Shown piece by piece: positions 26,464-34,738 of a DNA stretch of 53,759 nt (position 1 is its first letter; each line of letters starts with the position of its first letter). Made by a program: the position numbers and the translations under genes. The notes beneath the pieces were generated by a model. The model was not told the DNA's origin. It did no database searches and saw nothing but the letters and a program-made list of their open reading frames with translations. The DNA is from Clostridia bacterium. Lineage in GTDB: Bacteria; Bacillota_A; Clostridia; Christensenellales; Aristaeellaceae. The stretch covers positions 1-53,759 of the forward strand of contig JAFQEB010000025.1 in the NCBI GenBank assembly GCA_017399225.1. Reading direction: 5' to 3'.

Positions 26464-27195
26464 TCAATACCCGCCGCTCATCTCGGTCAGGTCGGTGACC
26501 TCAGCGAGGGTGCCGGCGGCGTAGCGGGCCTCGGCCTCCTCCATGATCTTGGCGGTGGCGCTGACGCCGCAGCGGCTGGCGCCCACGGCGCGGGCGGACA
26601 GCACGGTATCCAGATCGCGGATGCCGCCGGAGCCCTTGACGCGGATGTGGGGGGAGACGGCAGCACGCATCAGCTTCAAATCGTCGATGGTGCAGCCCTT
26701 GGAGCCGTAGCCGGTGGAGGTCTTCACGAAGTCCGCGCCGGCGGCCTCGGCCAGCTGGCAGCAGGCGATCTTCTGCTCGTCGGTCAGGTAGCAGGTCTCC
26801 AGGATGACCTTGAGGATCGCGCCGCGCTCATGGGCCAGGTCGGCCAGGAGCTTGATCTCATTCTTCACATACAGGGTGTCACCGGCGATCATCTTGCCGA
26901 TGTTGATGACCATGTCCAGCTCGGTGCAGCCCTCGTCCAGGGCCAGCTTTGCCTCGGCGACCTTGATGGCGGTCTCGTGGCTGCCGTGGGGGAAGCCAAT
27001 GACCGTGCAGACCTTCACGTCGGAGCCCTTGAGCATTTCAGCCAGGATCGGCACATCGCAGGGGCGGGCGCAGACGGAGGCGCAGTCGTACTTCAGGGCC
27101 AGCTCGCAGCCCTTGCGGATGTCTTCTTCGGTCAGGAAAGGCTGCAGGGTGGAGTGGTCGAGCATCTTGGCGATGTCATGGGGGGTGATGGACAT
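26464..27195 (-). CDS. deoC: Deoxyribose-phosphate aldolase
   Basis: TIM-barrel class I aldolase of 243 residues that splits 2-deoxyribose 5-phosphate into acetaldehyde and glyceraldehyde 3-phosphate in deoxynucleoside breakdown. The Schiff-base lysine is Lys158 (ADFVKTSTGYG); Lys186 sits in VKGSGGIRD, where most relatives have VKASGG. MLDHSTLQP and TVIGFPHG are further family marks. The ATG at 27195 follows AAAGGAGGAA; the frame continues upstream only through an AT-rich repeat. It stands alone, with no other nucleoside genes nearby. I found no convincing promoter. Confidence 0.94.
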   Translation of the reverse strand: MSITPHDIAKMLDHSTLQPFLTEEDIRKGCELALKYDCASVCARPCDVPILAEMLKGSDVKVCTVIGFPHGSHETAIKVAEAKLALDEGCTELDMVINIGKMIAGDTLYVKNEIKLLADLAHERGAILKVILETCYLTDEQKIACCQLAEAAGADFVKTSTGYGSKGCTIDDLKLMRAAVSPHIRVKGSGGIRDLDTVLSARAVGASRCGVSATAKIMEEAEARYAAGTLAEVTDLTEMSGGY

Positions 27196-27216
27196 GGGAG
27201 TTCCTCCTTTTATGTA

Positions 27217-27250
27217 ATTCGGAATTCGGAATGCGGAATTCGGAATTTGA
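27217..27250 (-). repeat. AT-rich GGAATTC-type repeat in the deoC leader
   Basis: Tandem GGAATTCGGAAT units, ending in TTTGATT, directly upstream of the deoC ribosome site. The same units lie in the leader of the glycosyltransferase gene (41498-41536), and a variant follows the SH3 gene (29086-29125). Confidence 0.75.
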
Positions 27251-27305
27251 TTTGTGGACACCATCCGGTGTTGTTGTATTCGCCGTCTGTTGGTGAAATC
27301 CCTGC

Positions 27306-27334
27306 TTGACGGCCTGTATACGGCGTGTTATCAT
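27306..27334 (+). promoter_or_regulatory. Promoter of the 2H phosphoesterase gene
   Basis: TTGACG (27306-27311), 17-bp spacer, TATCAT (27329-27334); leader of about 20 nt. Confidence 0.65.
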
Positions 27335-27360
27335 CACAAAAACGCGAGGAGGCGACAAGT

Positions 27361-27873
27361 ATGGCTGAAACTTTTTTGACCCTGATGGCGGATTACTGCG
27401 AGGCGGATCAGCAGCGCATGTCCGTCTGGTATGACGCATTGCAGAATGCAGGCTTCACCGGCACCCAGACGCCGGGACTCAATCACCACATCAGCCTGGC
27501 GACCTTTCCTCTGGAGCAGGAGGCGGAGGCCATCGCGCTGACACGCGCCGTCGCGGTCCGGTTTGCGCCGGTGGATGTGGCCATCCGCCATGTGGGCGTG
27601 TTTCCCGGCGGCAAGGTGCTCTTCGCTGCGCCGGACATGTCGCCGGAGCTGGTCGCGCTGCAATCCGCCTGCGCCGACGGCCGTCCGCTGAACGGCTATG
27701 CCTGGACGCCCCACACCACCATGCTCATCGACGAGCCGGAGGTGATCGGCCGCGCGCTGCCCGTGCTGATGCAGCACTTCACGCCCCTGATGGCGAGGAT
27801 CGACCGGCTGCACCTGTGCGCCTTCTGGCCCACGCGGGAAATTCTCACGATAGAACTGACCGGACGGGAATAA
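27361..27873 (+). CDS. 2H phosphoesterase / 2'-5' RNA ligase-like protein
   Basis: Cytoplasmic protein of 170 residues with the two His-x-Ser/Thr motifs that define the 2H superfamily: HHISLATF (about residue 38) and PHTTMLI (about residue 120). These families hydrolyse or form cyclic phosphodiester or 2'-5' bonds in RNA or nucleotides; the substrate here is unknown. GAGGAGG lies 8 bp before the ATG at 27361. The downstream SH3 gene follows after 39 bp on the same strand and may be co-transcribed. Confidence 0.8.
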   Translation: MAETFLTLMADYCEADQQRMSVWYDALQNAGFTGTQTPGLNHHISLATFPLEQEAEAIALTRAVAVRFAPVDVAIRHVGVFPGGKVLFAAPDMSPELVALQSACADGRPLNGYAWTPHTTMLIDEPEVIGRALPVLMQHFTPLMARIDRLHLCAFWPTREILTIELTGRE

Positions 27874-27912
27874 TCTTCCATGCCGCTTCGTTATATCAGC
27901 AAAGGAGCTGAT

Positions 27913-29073
27913 ATGATGAAGCGGCTTTTACTGTGTCTGTTGCTGACGCTGATGGCTCTCCCGGCCCATGCGGAAACGGCAAATTACACCGGGTGCATCC
28001 GGGAGGACATGCCCCTGCTGACCGTCACGGTCACACAGGACGACAGCTATGACGAGGAGTCCTTCCGCCCGTACACGCTGACGGCGCACATCATCGCGGC
28101 GGACGGCAGCCTCACGCAGGAAATCGTCTGGCAGTCCAACGAAACGCCCAACCGGGAGCGCGCGGCGGCGTTAGTGCGCTTCGTCGACTACAACTTTGAC
28201 GGGTACGCTGACCTGCAGCTGCTGACGGCGCAGGGGGCCAGCGAGGTCTTCTACTGCTTCGCCCTGTGGAACCCGGACGCAGGTCGCTTTGGCGACGTGA
28301 TGACCCTGCGCGGCGAGCCGCTGCTGGTGGACAACCCCATTTTCATCCCGGAACGGCGCGAGATCCGCTCCGTCGTCCATGACGGCTGGCGCTACCGCAC
28401 GTCCACGCTGCTTGCATGGCAGGACGACCGCACCATCGCCGAGCGGGTTGTCGCCGAGGTATACGATCCCGGCGTGAACGGCCTGATCGGTGAGCGCCTC
28501 ACCATTGTCGACGGCGACAAGCGCCACATCCTGTGGGATCAGCAGTATACCGAGGACTGGTACTTCGGCTTAGGCGAGGGCGCTGACGAGCACCGTGACT
28601 TCGCTCTGTACCGCCTCACCCACGAGGGGCGCATGCCCTTCCCCCTGCAGGTCACCCACGAGGATTTCGTCTATCTGCGCAGCCTGGACAGCATCCATTC
28701 CACGCCCCTGGCACAAATCCCCCATGGCGAGACGGTGTATGTCCTGCTGACGGGCATCGGCCTGGACGGCGGCTGGGTGATGGTCTGGTACGAGACGCCT
28801 GCGACCAGCGGCGAGACACTCGGCCAGATCGGCTACGTGTGGCACAGCTTCCTGGGCGTATGGCCGCTGCGCGTCACCGGCACGGACTGGGTCTACATCC
28901 GCGAGGCCCCGGACAAACAGGCTTCCGCCATCACGGAGCTGGACGAAGGCACGCTCGTCTGGCCCTGCGGCGAGGCGGTGGACGGCTGGGTTCCCGTCAG
29001 CGTCAACGACGAGGACTGCGGCAGCCTCACCGGCTACATCTTGCACAACTTCCTTGCAGAAACAGAACAATAA
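27913..29073 (+). CDS. Secreted protein with C-terminal SH3-like domain
   Basis: Exported protein of 386 residues. Signal peptide MMKRLLLCLLLTLMALPAHA, then a beta-rich domain with an Asp-rich turn (VRFVDYNFDGYADLQLL, about 85-101) resembling FG-GAP/XAC2610-type repeats, then two SH3-like stretches (about 255-310 and 325-385, the last with VYIREAPDKQASAI). Bacterial SH3 domains bind cell-wall peptides, so attachment to peptidoglycan is likely. AAAGGAG precedes two adjacent ATGs (27913, 27916). Function unknown. Confidence 0.8.
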   Translation: MMKRLLLCLLLTLMALPAHAETANYTGCIREDMPLLTVTVTQDDSYDEESFRPYTLTAHIIAADGSLTQEIVWQSNETPNRERAAALVRFVDYNFDGYADLQLLTAQGASEVFYCFALWNPDAGRFGDVMTLRGEPLLVDNPIFIPERREIRSVVHDGWRYRTSTLLAWQDDRTIAERVVAEVYDPGVNGLIGERLTIVDGDKRHILWDQQYTEDWYFGLGEGADEHRDFALYRLTHEGRMPFPLQVTHEDFVYLRSLDSIHSTPLAQIPHGETVYVLLTGIGLDGGWVMVWYETPATSGETLGQIGYVWHSFLGVWPLRVTGTDWVYIREAPDKQASAITELDEGTLVWPCGEAVDGWVPVSVNDEDCGSLTGYILHNFLAETEQ

Positions 29074-29085
29074 CCCGCCGCCCCA

Positions 29086-29125
29086 CAAACCAAATTCCTA
29101 ATTCATAATACCTAATTCATAATTC
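29086..29125 (+). repeat. AT-rich AATTCATAAT-type repeat after the SH3 gene
   Basis: CAAATTCCTAATTCATAATA and a second AATTCATAATTC form an imperfect tandem repeat related to the GGAATTC units at 27217 and 41498. Confidence 0.6.
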
Positions 29126-29128
29126 AAA

Positions 29129-29165
29129 AAGCGGCTCCCCCGTTCAACAACCGGGGAAGCCGCTT
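29129..29165. terminator. Bidirectional terminator between the SH3 and GH105 genes
   Basis: AAGCGGCT (29129-29136) pairs with AGCCGCTT (29158-29165), with CCCCG/CGGGG inside. There is an A-run on the left (TTTTT for the minus strand) and CGTTATTT on the right. Confidence 0.8.
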
Positions 29166-29176
29166 CGTTATTTGGT

Positions 29177-30316
29177 TCAGATCTCCAGCTGCACGCCGCT
29201 TTGCAGCAGCTCGGTGTAGCACATCAGGAAGGGTGCCAGGCCCTTGGCGTCGTTCTCGACGATGGGCTCGGAGATGTAGTATTCGTAGCTGCCGTCGCGG
29301 CGGCGGTTGTTCTCCGGGCCGAGGCCGGCCACCAGGCAGATGCCGCCCAGGTTCAGCTTGCCGTCGGTCTCGGACAGGTAGCGCTTGCAGATCGCGTGGA
29401 AGATCCTCGCGCCCACCTCCGCATAGGACGCGTCCAGCATACCCAACCGCGCGCCCTTGAGGTAGAAGTACGCCACCATCGCAGAGCCGCTGGTCTCGGG
29501 GTAATTGCCTTCGCGGCCGGGCTGGTTGGGCACCTGCCAGAGCATGTTGGCGTCCGAATCGATATAGGGCAGCAGGTTTTTCGCCAGTTCCTGCGCGATG
29601 GCGGTCATGTCCGCGCGGAAGGATGCGTCGTCGATCTCGGCGGTCACGTCGATGAGCGCGGCAGAGAACCAGCCCAGGCTGCGCAGCCAGGGATTCTTCG
29701 AGCAGCCCGTCTCCGGATCGGCCCAGAAGGCCGTCTTGCTCGCGTCATAGCCGTGGCGGTACAGGCCGGTTTCCGCGTCGTACATGCGCGCCCGGACGGT
29801 CTGGAACTGGCAGCGGATATCATCGATGTGCGCGCCGTTCTCCATTTCCATGGTGTAGCGGGCATAGAACACCTGGGCCATGTACAGGCCGTCCAGCCAG
29901 ACCTGGTTGGGGTAGATGGCCTTGTGCCAGAAATTGCCCTCATGGGTGCGGGGCTGGCGCTGGATCTGCCCGTAGAGGGTATCGATGGCCTTGCGGTACT
30001 TCTCCTTCCCGCTCATGCGGTACACGTCGAAGAGCACACGGCCCTCGCAGATATTGTCCAAGTTATAATCTTCCTCCTTGAAGCCGCGGAGGCTGCCGTC
30101 CTCAAACACATAATGATCGAGGAAATGCTCGGCGAATTCATAATACCGCTTTTCGCCGGTGATGCGGTGCATATTCAGCAGGGCGATCATCATGCAGCCG
30201 TCGATATAGTTCCAGCCGTTGACCTTGCCCTCCTTGATCTTTTCGATATTCCACAGGGGCCGTTCGGGGGTGGATTCCGCCATCATGCGTTCCACATAGC
30301 GCTCGATGATGTTCAT
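29177..30316 (-). CDS. GH105 unsaturated glycuronyl (rhamnogalacturonyl) hydrolase
   Basis: Cytoplasmic (alpha/alpha)6-barrel hydrolase of 379 residues, removing the 4,5-unsaturated uronic acid from oligosaccharides made by pectin (rhamnogalacturonan) lyases. The proposed catalytic Asp142 is in QVWLDGLYMA, at almost the same position as Asp143 of Bacillus YteR. NYIDGCMM, YGQIQRQPRT and GNYPETSGSAM also fit the family. No signal peptide, so it acts on imported sugars. AAGGAGG before the ATG at 30316 and its own promoter make it a single-gene unit. Activity on other unsaturated uronides (GH88-like) is possible. Confidence 0.9.
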   Translation of the reverse strand: MNIIERYVERMMAESTPERPLWNIEKIKEGKVNGWNYIDGCMMIALLNMHRITGEKRYYEFAEHFLDHYVFEDGSLRGFKEEDYNLDNICEGRVLFDVYRMSGKEKYRKAIDTLYGQIQRQPRTHEGNFWHKAIYPNQVWLDGLYMAQVFYARYTMEMENGAHIDDIRCQFQTVRARMYDAETGLYRHGYDASKTAFWADPETGCSKNPWLRSLGWFSAALIDVTAEIDDASFRADMTAIAQELAKNLLPYIDSDANMLWQVPNQPGREGNYPETSGSAMVAYFYLKGARLGMLDASYAEVGARIFHAICKRYLSETDGKLNLGGICLVAGLGPENNRRRDGSYEYYISEPIVENDAKGLAPFLMCYTELLQSGVQLEI

Positions 30317-30347
30317 GACCGTATGCCTCCTTGTAAGTGCTACCATC

Positions 30348-30376
30348 AGTATACCGTTTCCCGACAGATTTTGCAA
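30348..30376 (-). promoter_or_regulatory. Promoter of the GH105 gene
   Basis: TTGCAA (30371-30376), 17-bp spacer, TATACT (30348-30353) on the minus strand. Confidence 0.7.
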
Positions 30377-30387
30377 GCCCCGCACAG

Positions 30388-30416
30388 AAAAAGCGTCCCC
30401 GGAGAACCGGAGACGC
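30388..30416 (-). terminator. Terminator of the HMGL-family synthase gene
   Basis: On the minus strand GCGTCTCCGG-TTCT-CCGGGGACGC is followed by TTTTT. One pair is U-G in this direction but a C/A mismatch in the other, so it works for the minus strand. It begins 12 bp after the stop codon. Confidence 0.85.
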
Positions 30417-30428
30417 ATTCGGCATCGA

Positions 30429-31823
30429 TCAGTGGGACTTGTGGAAGATGAGGCGCTCGTAGCGCTCCACATCGGCGTTGCGGGTCATGATTTCGAGCTC
30501 CTCATCGCCCATAACGGTGTTACGGCCGTTGGCGTACTGCTCGGCGACCATCTCGCGCACAGCTACAACCAGCGGATCGTTCTTGTCGATCACATGGTCG
30601 CCCTTGAGGCGGAAGTAGCCGTTCATCCAGTGGGCCACGCCGGCCAGGCCGGAGGTGGCGTCCACCGCCACCATCGCCGGGCGGTTAAGGATCTTTTCGG
30701 TATTGAAGATGTTGTAGATCTCCTCGTCTTTGAGCAGACCGTCGGCATGGATGCCGGCGCGGGTCACGTTGAAGTGACGGCCGACGAAGGGCTGACGGGG
30801 GCTGATCTCCAGGCCGATCTCGCGCTCCATGTAGTCCGCCATGTCGGTGATGGCGGAGAGATCCATGCCGTCGGTGGTGCCGCGCAGGCTGGCGTACTCG
30901 ATGGCCATCGCCTCCAGGGGGCAGTTGCCGGTGCGCTCGCCGATGCCCAGAATGGAGCAGTTGATGGACGCGCAGCCGTACATCCAGGCCGTGCCCGCAT
31001 TGGAAACGACCTTGTAGAAGTCGTTGTGGCCGTGCCACTCCAGCATTTCAGCGGGGACGTGCGCATAGTGGCGCAGGCCGTAGATAATGCCCGGCACACT
31101 GCGGGGGGTGGCGGCGCCATAGTAGGAAACGCCGTAGCCCATGGTGTCGCAGGCACGGATCTTGATGGGGATGCCCGCCTCCTCGGAAAGCTTCATCAGC
31201 TCCTCGGCAAAGGGGAGCACGAAGCCGTAGAAGTCCGCGCGGGTGATGTCCTCAAAGTGGCAGCGGGGCTTGATGCCGCGGTCCAGCGCCGCCTTGATCA
31301 CGCCCAGGTACTTGTCGCGGGCCTTGGCGCGGGTCAGCTTCATCTTGTTGAAGATGTGGTAATCCGAGCAGGAAACGAGGATGCCGGTCTCCTGGATGCC
31401 TTCGTTCTTGACCAGCTCGAAGTCCTTTTCATTGGCGCGGATCCAGGTGGTGATCTCCGGGAACTTGAGGCCCAGATCCTGACAGGCATGCAGCGCGCGG
31501 CGATCCTTCTCGGTATAAACGAAGAACTCGGACTGGCGCACCAGGCCCTTGGGGCCGCCCAGGCGGTTCAGGAGCTTGAACAGATGCACGATCTGATCCA
31601 CCGTGAAGGGGCTGACGGACTGCTGGCCGTCGCGGAAGGTGGTGTCCGTCATCCAGATCTCCTCGGGCATATCCGGAGGCACATGACGCATATTGAAGGC
31701 AATCTTCGGGATGGATTCATAATCGAACACCTCCCGGTACAGATTGGGCTTCTCCACATCCTGCAGGGTATACTGATAGCGGGCCTGCATGAGCAGATTC
31801 TGCTTTTCATCAAATTTCAGCAT
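30429..31823 (-). CDS. HMGL-family acyl-CoA condensing enzyme (isopropylmalate/homocitrate/Re-citrate synthase type)
   Basis: TIM-barrel enzyme of 464 residues that condenses acetyl-CoA with a 2-oxo acid. Catalytic and metal residues sit in DTTFRDGQQ (about 60-68) and EWHGHND (about 267-273); GIGERTGNCPLEA follows. It lacks the C-terminal regulatory LeuA dimer, so it is not a plain leucine-pathway LeuA. Clostridium kluyveri and Syntrophus Re-citrate synthases belong to this group and are often misnamed isopropylmalate synthase, so citrate synthesis for glutamate is my preferred reading. AAGGAGGT lies 8 bp before the ATG. Single-gene unit; no clear promoter found. Confidence 0.85.
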   Translation of the reverse strand: MLKFDEKQNLLMQARYQYTLQDVEKPNLYREVFDYESIPKIAFNMRHVPPDMPEEIWMTDTTFRDGQQSVSPFTVDQIVHLFKLLNRLGGPKGLVRQSEFFVYTEKDRRALHACQDLGLKFPEITTWIRANEKDFELVKNEGIQETGILVSCSDYHIFNKMKLTRAKARDKYLGVIKAALDRGIKPRCHFEDITRADFYGFVLPFAEELMKLSEEAGIPIKIRACDTMGYGVSYYGAATPRSVPGIIYGLRHYAHVPAEMLEWHGHNDFYKVVSNAGTAWMYGCASINCSILGIGERTGNCPLEAMAIEYASLRGTTDGMDLSAITDMADYMEREIGLEISPRQPFVGRHFNVTRAGIHADGLLKDEEIYNIFNTEKILNRPAMVAVDATSGLAGVAHWMNGYFRLKGDHVIDKNDPLVVAVREMVAEQYANGRNTVMGDEELEIMTRNADVERYERLIFHKSH

Positions 31824-31910
31824 TCGTTGGGTACCTCCTTGTGTCGGTGATAAAGGGAGCGCGACGTCCGGCGGCTCTCTGCGGGTAATATGCGGCCGGG
31901 GCGGGCAATC

Positions 31911-32190
31911 CCTCAGTCAGCCCTACGGCTGACACAGTGTATCGACAAAGTGCTGAAGGCACTTTGTCGAGGCTTTGCACTCTCTCACTGGTCGAACGCC
32001 AAGTCGTTCTCCCGGCCGTTCGTTCGCGTAAGGAAGCTTTTCCTGACGGAAAAGCGCGAAAATCGCCGCACATGTCGCCGATTTTCGATTTAAAGTCGAA
32101 GGGCTTGCGAGCCCTCCGACACCTCCCAGGGTTTGTCGATGGTCTGAGTCAGCCTTACGGCTGACAGCTCCCTTTACACAAGGGAGCCGT
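31911..32190 (+). repeat. Family C element split by a family B insertion
   Basis: Reading CCTCAGTCAGCC, TACGGCTGACA, then after the insertion GCTCCCTTTACACAAGGGAGCC, the flanks form one family C element. Its first hairpin (20 bp, TCAGCC/GGCTGA stem) is present on both sides, at 31915-31934 and 32147-32166, with one C/T difference. The rest of this 468-bp gap holds no gene. Confidence 0.75.
31935..32146 (+). mobile_element. Family B non-autonomous element, copy B1 (212 bp)
   Basis: Starts CAGTGTATCGACAAAG and ends in the imperfect inverse (reverse complement CAGACCATCGACAAAC, 12 of 16 matching). Inside are a terminal hairpin (TCGACAAAGTGC/GCACTTTGTCGA), a GCTTTTCC/GGAAAAGC hairpin, a CGAAAATCG/CGATTTTCG stem and a GGGCTTGCGAGCCC palindrome. 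It has no open frame with a ribosome site. It is flanked immediately on both sides by the same 20-bp hairpin. Matches B2 (inverted) and B3. Confidence 0.75.
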
Positions 32191-32291
32191 TTGCGCGCTG
32201 TCTGACGTCTCAGGTTGGGGCGCTCCACGCGGAACCAGCTACAATCGAGGGCGCTCAGCTCAATCGCGAGCCGGGTCCAGCGGCACGCTGG

Positions 32292-33503
32292 TTACCAGGG
32301 CGCGTCGGTGAGTTCGCCGATGAATTCTTCGATGCGGTTGAGGCCCTCCATGCACTGCTCCTTGGCAACAGCGTAGGAGAGGCGGCAGAAGCCCTCTGCC
32401 TCGAAGGCGCTGCCGGGAACGACCGCCACATGCTTCTCCGCCAGCAGCAGCTCGGCGAAGGTCTTGCTGTTCTCAATGATGCGGCCGTGGTAGCTCTTGC
32501 CCAGGATGCGCTGGACGTTCATCATGATATAGAACGCGCCCTGGGGCTTGCGGCAGCTCAGGCCCGGGATCTGGTTGATCTTCTCCACCATGGCGTCGCG
32601 GCGCTCCTGGAACTGAGCCACCATGGGCGCGATCGCCTCATCCCCGCCCTCCAGGGCCTTCATGGCCGCATACTGGGCCATGGCATTGGGGTTGGAGGTG
32701 GCATGGGACTGGAAGCTGGCCATGGCCTTGATCTCCTGCAGGGGGCCGGCCACATAGCCGATGCGCCAGCCGGTCATCGCATAGGCCTTCGAAAGGCCGT
32801 TGACCACGAAGGTCTGGTTCTTGATCGTTTCGCCGATGTTGGCGATGGAGAAATGCTTCTCGCCATCGTAGATCAGCTTCTCGTAGATCTCGTCGCTGAC
32901 CACATAGAAGGGGTGGCTCACCGCCAGGTCGGCCACGAACTGCAGCTTCTCGCGGGGCCAGATGCTGCCGTTGGGGTTGGAGGGGCTGGTGATGATCATC
33001 GCCTTGGTGCGGCGGGTGACGCGGGAGGCGATATCCTTCTTGTGGGGGATGAAGTTGGTGCTTTCATCGGTGGGGATGAACACCGGCACGCCGCCGGCCA
33101 TGCGCACCATCTCCGGGTAGGAGACCCAGCAGGGCGTGGGGATCAGCACCTCGTCGCCGGGATCGAGGATGGCCTGGAACACATTGTACAGGCTGTGCTT
33201 GGCGCCGGAGGATACCACGATGTCCTGGGGCTTGTAATACAGGTCGTTGTCGCGCTCGAGCTTGTCGCAGATGGCCTTGCGCAGCTCAAAGGTGCCGGAG
33301 GCGGGGGTATAGCGGGTCTTGCCCAGATCAAGCGCTTCCTTCGCCGCATCGATGATGTACTGGGGCGTGGGGAAATCCGGCTCGCCAGCGCCGAAGCCGA
33401 TCACGTCCACACCGCGGGCCTTCATTTCCTTGGCGCGCGCGTCGATGGCCAGCGTCGGGGAGGGAGAAATGCTCTGACAGCGATGAGAAACGGTAAGTGC
33501 CAT
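32292..33503 (-). CDS. Class I aminotransferase, aspartate type
   Basis: PLP-dependent fold-type I transaminase of 403 residues, interconverting aspartate and oxaloacetate (related enzymes also use aromatic or kynurenine substrates). The Schiff-base lysine is Lys239 (NGLSKAYAMTGWRIGY); GFGAGEPDFPTP, RYTPASG, SPSNPNGS and VVSDEIYEKL are subgroup Igamma motifs. CAGGAGG lies 8 bp before the ATG at 33503. It has its own promoter about 100 bp upstream. Confidence 0.9.
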   Translation of the reverse strand: MALTVSHRCQSISPSPTLAIDARAKEMKARGVDVIGFGAGEPDFPTPQYIIDAAKEALDLGKTRYTPASGTFELRKAICDKLERDNDLYYKPQDIVVSSGAKHSLYNVFQAILDPGDEVLIPTPCWVSYPEMVRMAGGVPVFIPTDESTNFIPHKKDIASRVTRRTKAMIITSPSNPNGSIWPREKLQFVADLAVSHPFYVVSDEIYEKLIYDGEKHFSIANIGETIKNQTFVVNGLSKAYAMTGWRIGYVAGPLQEIKAMASFQSHATSNPNAMAQYAAMKALEGGDEAIAPMVAQFQERRDAMVEKINQIPGLSCRKPQGAFYIMMNVQRILGKSYHGRIIENSKTFAELLLAEKHVAVVPGSAFEAEGFCRLSYAVAKEQCMEGLNRIEEFIGELTDAPW

Positions 33504-33608
33504 AATCGGATGCCTCCTGCAATTCTTCTTTATGTCCTCTGCATATCCGTCGGCACGGGGGCAATCGCCTTCATCCGGCAGGTGCAGGTTTTTGCGGTAA
33601 CAGTCTCT

Positions 33609-33637
33609 ATTATATTCCTCCCCTTCCGGCAAATCAA
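33609..33637 (-). promoter_or_regulatory. Promoter of the aspartate-type aminotransferase gene
   Basis: TTGATT (33632-33637), 17-bp spacer, TATAAT (33609-33614) on the minus strand. The leader of about 100 nt is longer than others in the window; I recognise no riboswitch in it. Confidence 0.75.
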
Positions 33638-33680
33638 TAGAAAATGCAGAAAAAATGCATCAGAAACACATGAATCCTGC

Positions 33681-33725
33681 AAAAATCCCCCGGAGCATTC
33701 CGGCATAAACCGTTTTCTCCGGGGG
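33681..33725 (-). terminator. Terminator of the DUF975 gene
   Basis: CCCCCGGAG (33687-33695) pairs with CTCCGGGGG (33717-33725); on the minus strand ATTTTTGC follows. It begins 50 bp after the stop codon. Confidence 0.75.
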
Positions 33726-33775
33726 GTGATATGAATTTCTGATCGGATTATCCGTCATTTTTGCCCGGTCGGCAA

Positions 33776-34732
33776 TCAGTCCGCCAGCTCCTGGGATTCC
33801 TCAGAGGCGATCGTTTCGCCTTCGACCTCCGCCGCGCCGCCGGGATGGGCCACCGCATAGGCGTCGTAGAAACACACCAGCGCCGCCTGGAGATAGATCG
33901 TCAGCAGCAGGCTGCCCAGCATTTCAAAGGTGGAGCCGATCACCGCGCCGAAGAGCCCGGCAACAAAGCCCGACAGCAGCGCGATCAGCAGCATCCAGCC
34001 CAGGAAGGAGAACTCAAGCATGAACAGCTCCAGCTTGCGCCTGCGCATGGCCCTGTAGCTGACGCGGATGCACTCATTGGGGCTGCGCTGCGGCTCGTCC
34101 GCCAGGGCGATGGGGGCCAGCCAGTAATGGAACATCGCCCGGAAGCCCAGGATCATCATCAGGAACATGCCCGCATACTCCAGCGGCAGGGCAAGCAGCG
34201 GCGGCAGGAAGGCCGCGCCCAGCATCAGCACCGAGCCCGGCAGCATCCACACATACACGCGCAGCAGCATCCACAGCGTCGTCACCAGGGCCTTGGGGCT
34301 GTAGCGCAGGTAGCTCAAAGAAGCAGAGAGCTTCACCTCCCGCTTGCGCGCCGCATCCAGCAGCGTGCGGTTGAGCAGCACCATCAGGGCCGGGGTCAGC
34401 AGGAACTTGATCGCCGTCAGGGTCAGGAAGATGGCGCCCTTCTCCTGTGCAAAGAGGCGGATGCCCTCGCTGTATTCCACCATGATCGCGTCCATCTGGC
34501 TCTGCAGCTCTTCCAGCGAAGCCTCCGTCTCCTGCTCCGCCATCAGATCCGTCATCTTGCTGACCGCACCCTTGACGTACTCGTCCGGCATTGCGCCGGT
34601 GAGCTGGATGCCCACCATATTGATCAGCTGCGGCAGGGTCACGAGCATCGCCACTACCACCAGCACGCTCATCAGCGGGCGGATCAGCGTCATCGCCCTG
34701 CGGCGGAATATATAGCTGGGAATCACTTTCAC
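33776..34732 (-). CDS. DUF975-family membrane protein
   Basis: Integral membrane protein of 318 residues with about six hydrophobic segments. The family mark SYRAMRRRKLELFMLEFSFLGW (about 229-250) is clear. DUF975 proteins have no firm function; they are common in Clostridia. An N-terminal helix and a 60-residue acidic extracytoplasmic loop (MPDEYVKGAVSK to FAQEKG) come first. The start is the GTG at 34732 after AAGGAAAA, 6 bp behind the O-antigen-ligase-like gene, so they form an operon. Confidence 0.82.
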   Translation of the reverse strand: MKVIPSYIFRRRAMTLIRPLMSVLVVVAMLVTLPQLINMVGIQLTGAMPDEYVKGAVSKMTDLMAEQETEASLEELQSQMDAIMVEYSEGIRLFAQEKGAIFLTLTAIKFLLTPALMVLLNRTLLDAARKREVKLSASLSYLRYSPKALVTTLWMLLRVYVWMLPGSVLMLGAAFLPPLLALPLEYAGMFLMMILGFRAMFHYWLAPIALADEPQRSPNECIRVSYRAMRRRKLELFMLEFSFLGWMLLIALLSGFVAGLFGAVIGSTFEMLGSLLLTIYLQAALVCFYDAYAVAHPGGAAEVEGETIASEESQELAD

Positions 34733-34738
34733 TTTTCC

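Noticed and set aside
27196..27264. An N-terminal extension of DeoC (NQIPNSAFRIPN)
   Set aside because: It is the translation of the AT-rich repeat and lies upstream of the AAAGGAGG site; a similar string precedes the glycosyltransferase start.
33504..33608. The 100-nt leader of the aspartate-type aminotransferase as a riboswitch
   Set aside because: I could not match it to any known class, and no terminator/antiterminator pair is evident.
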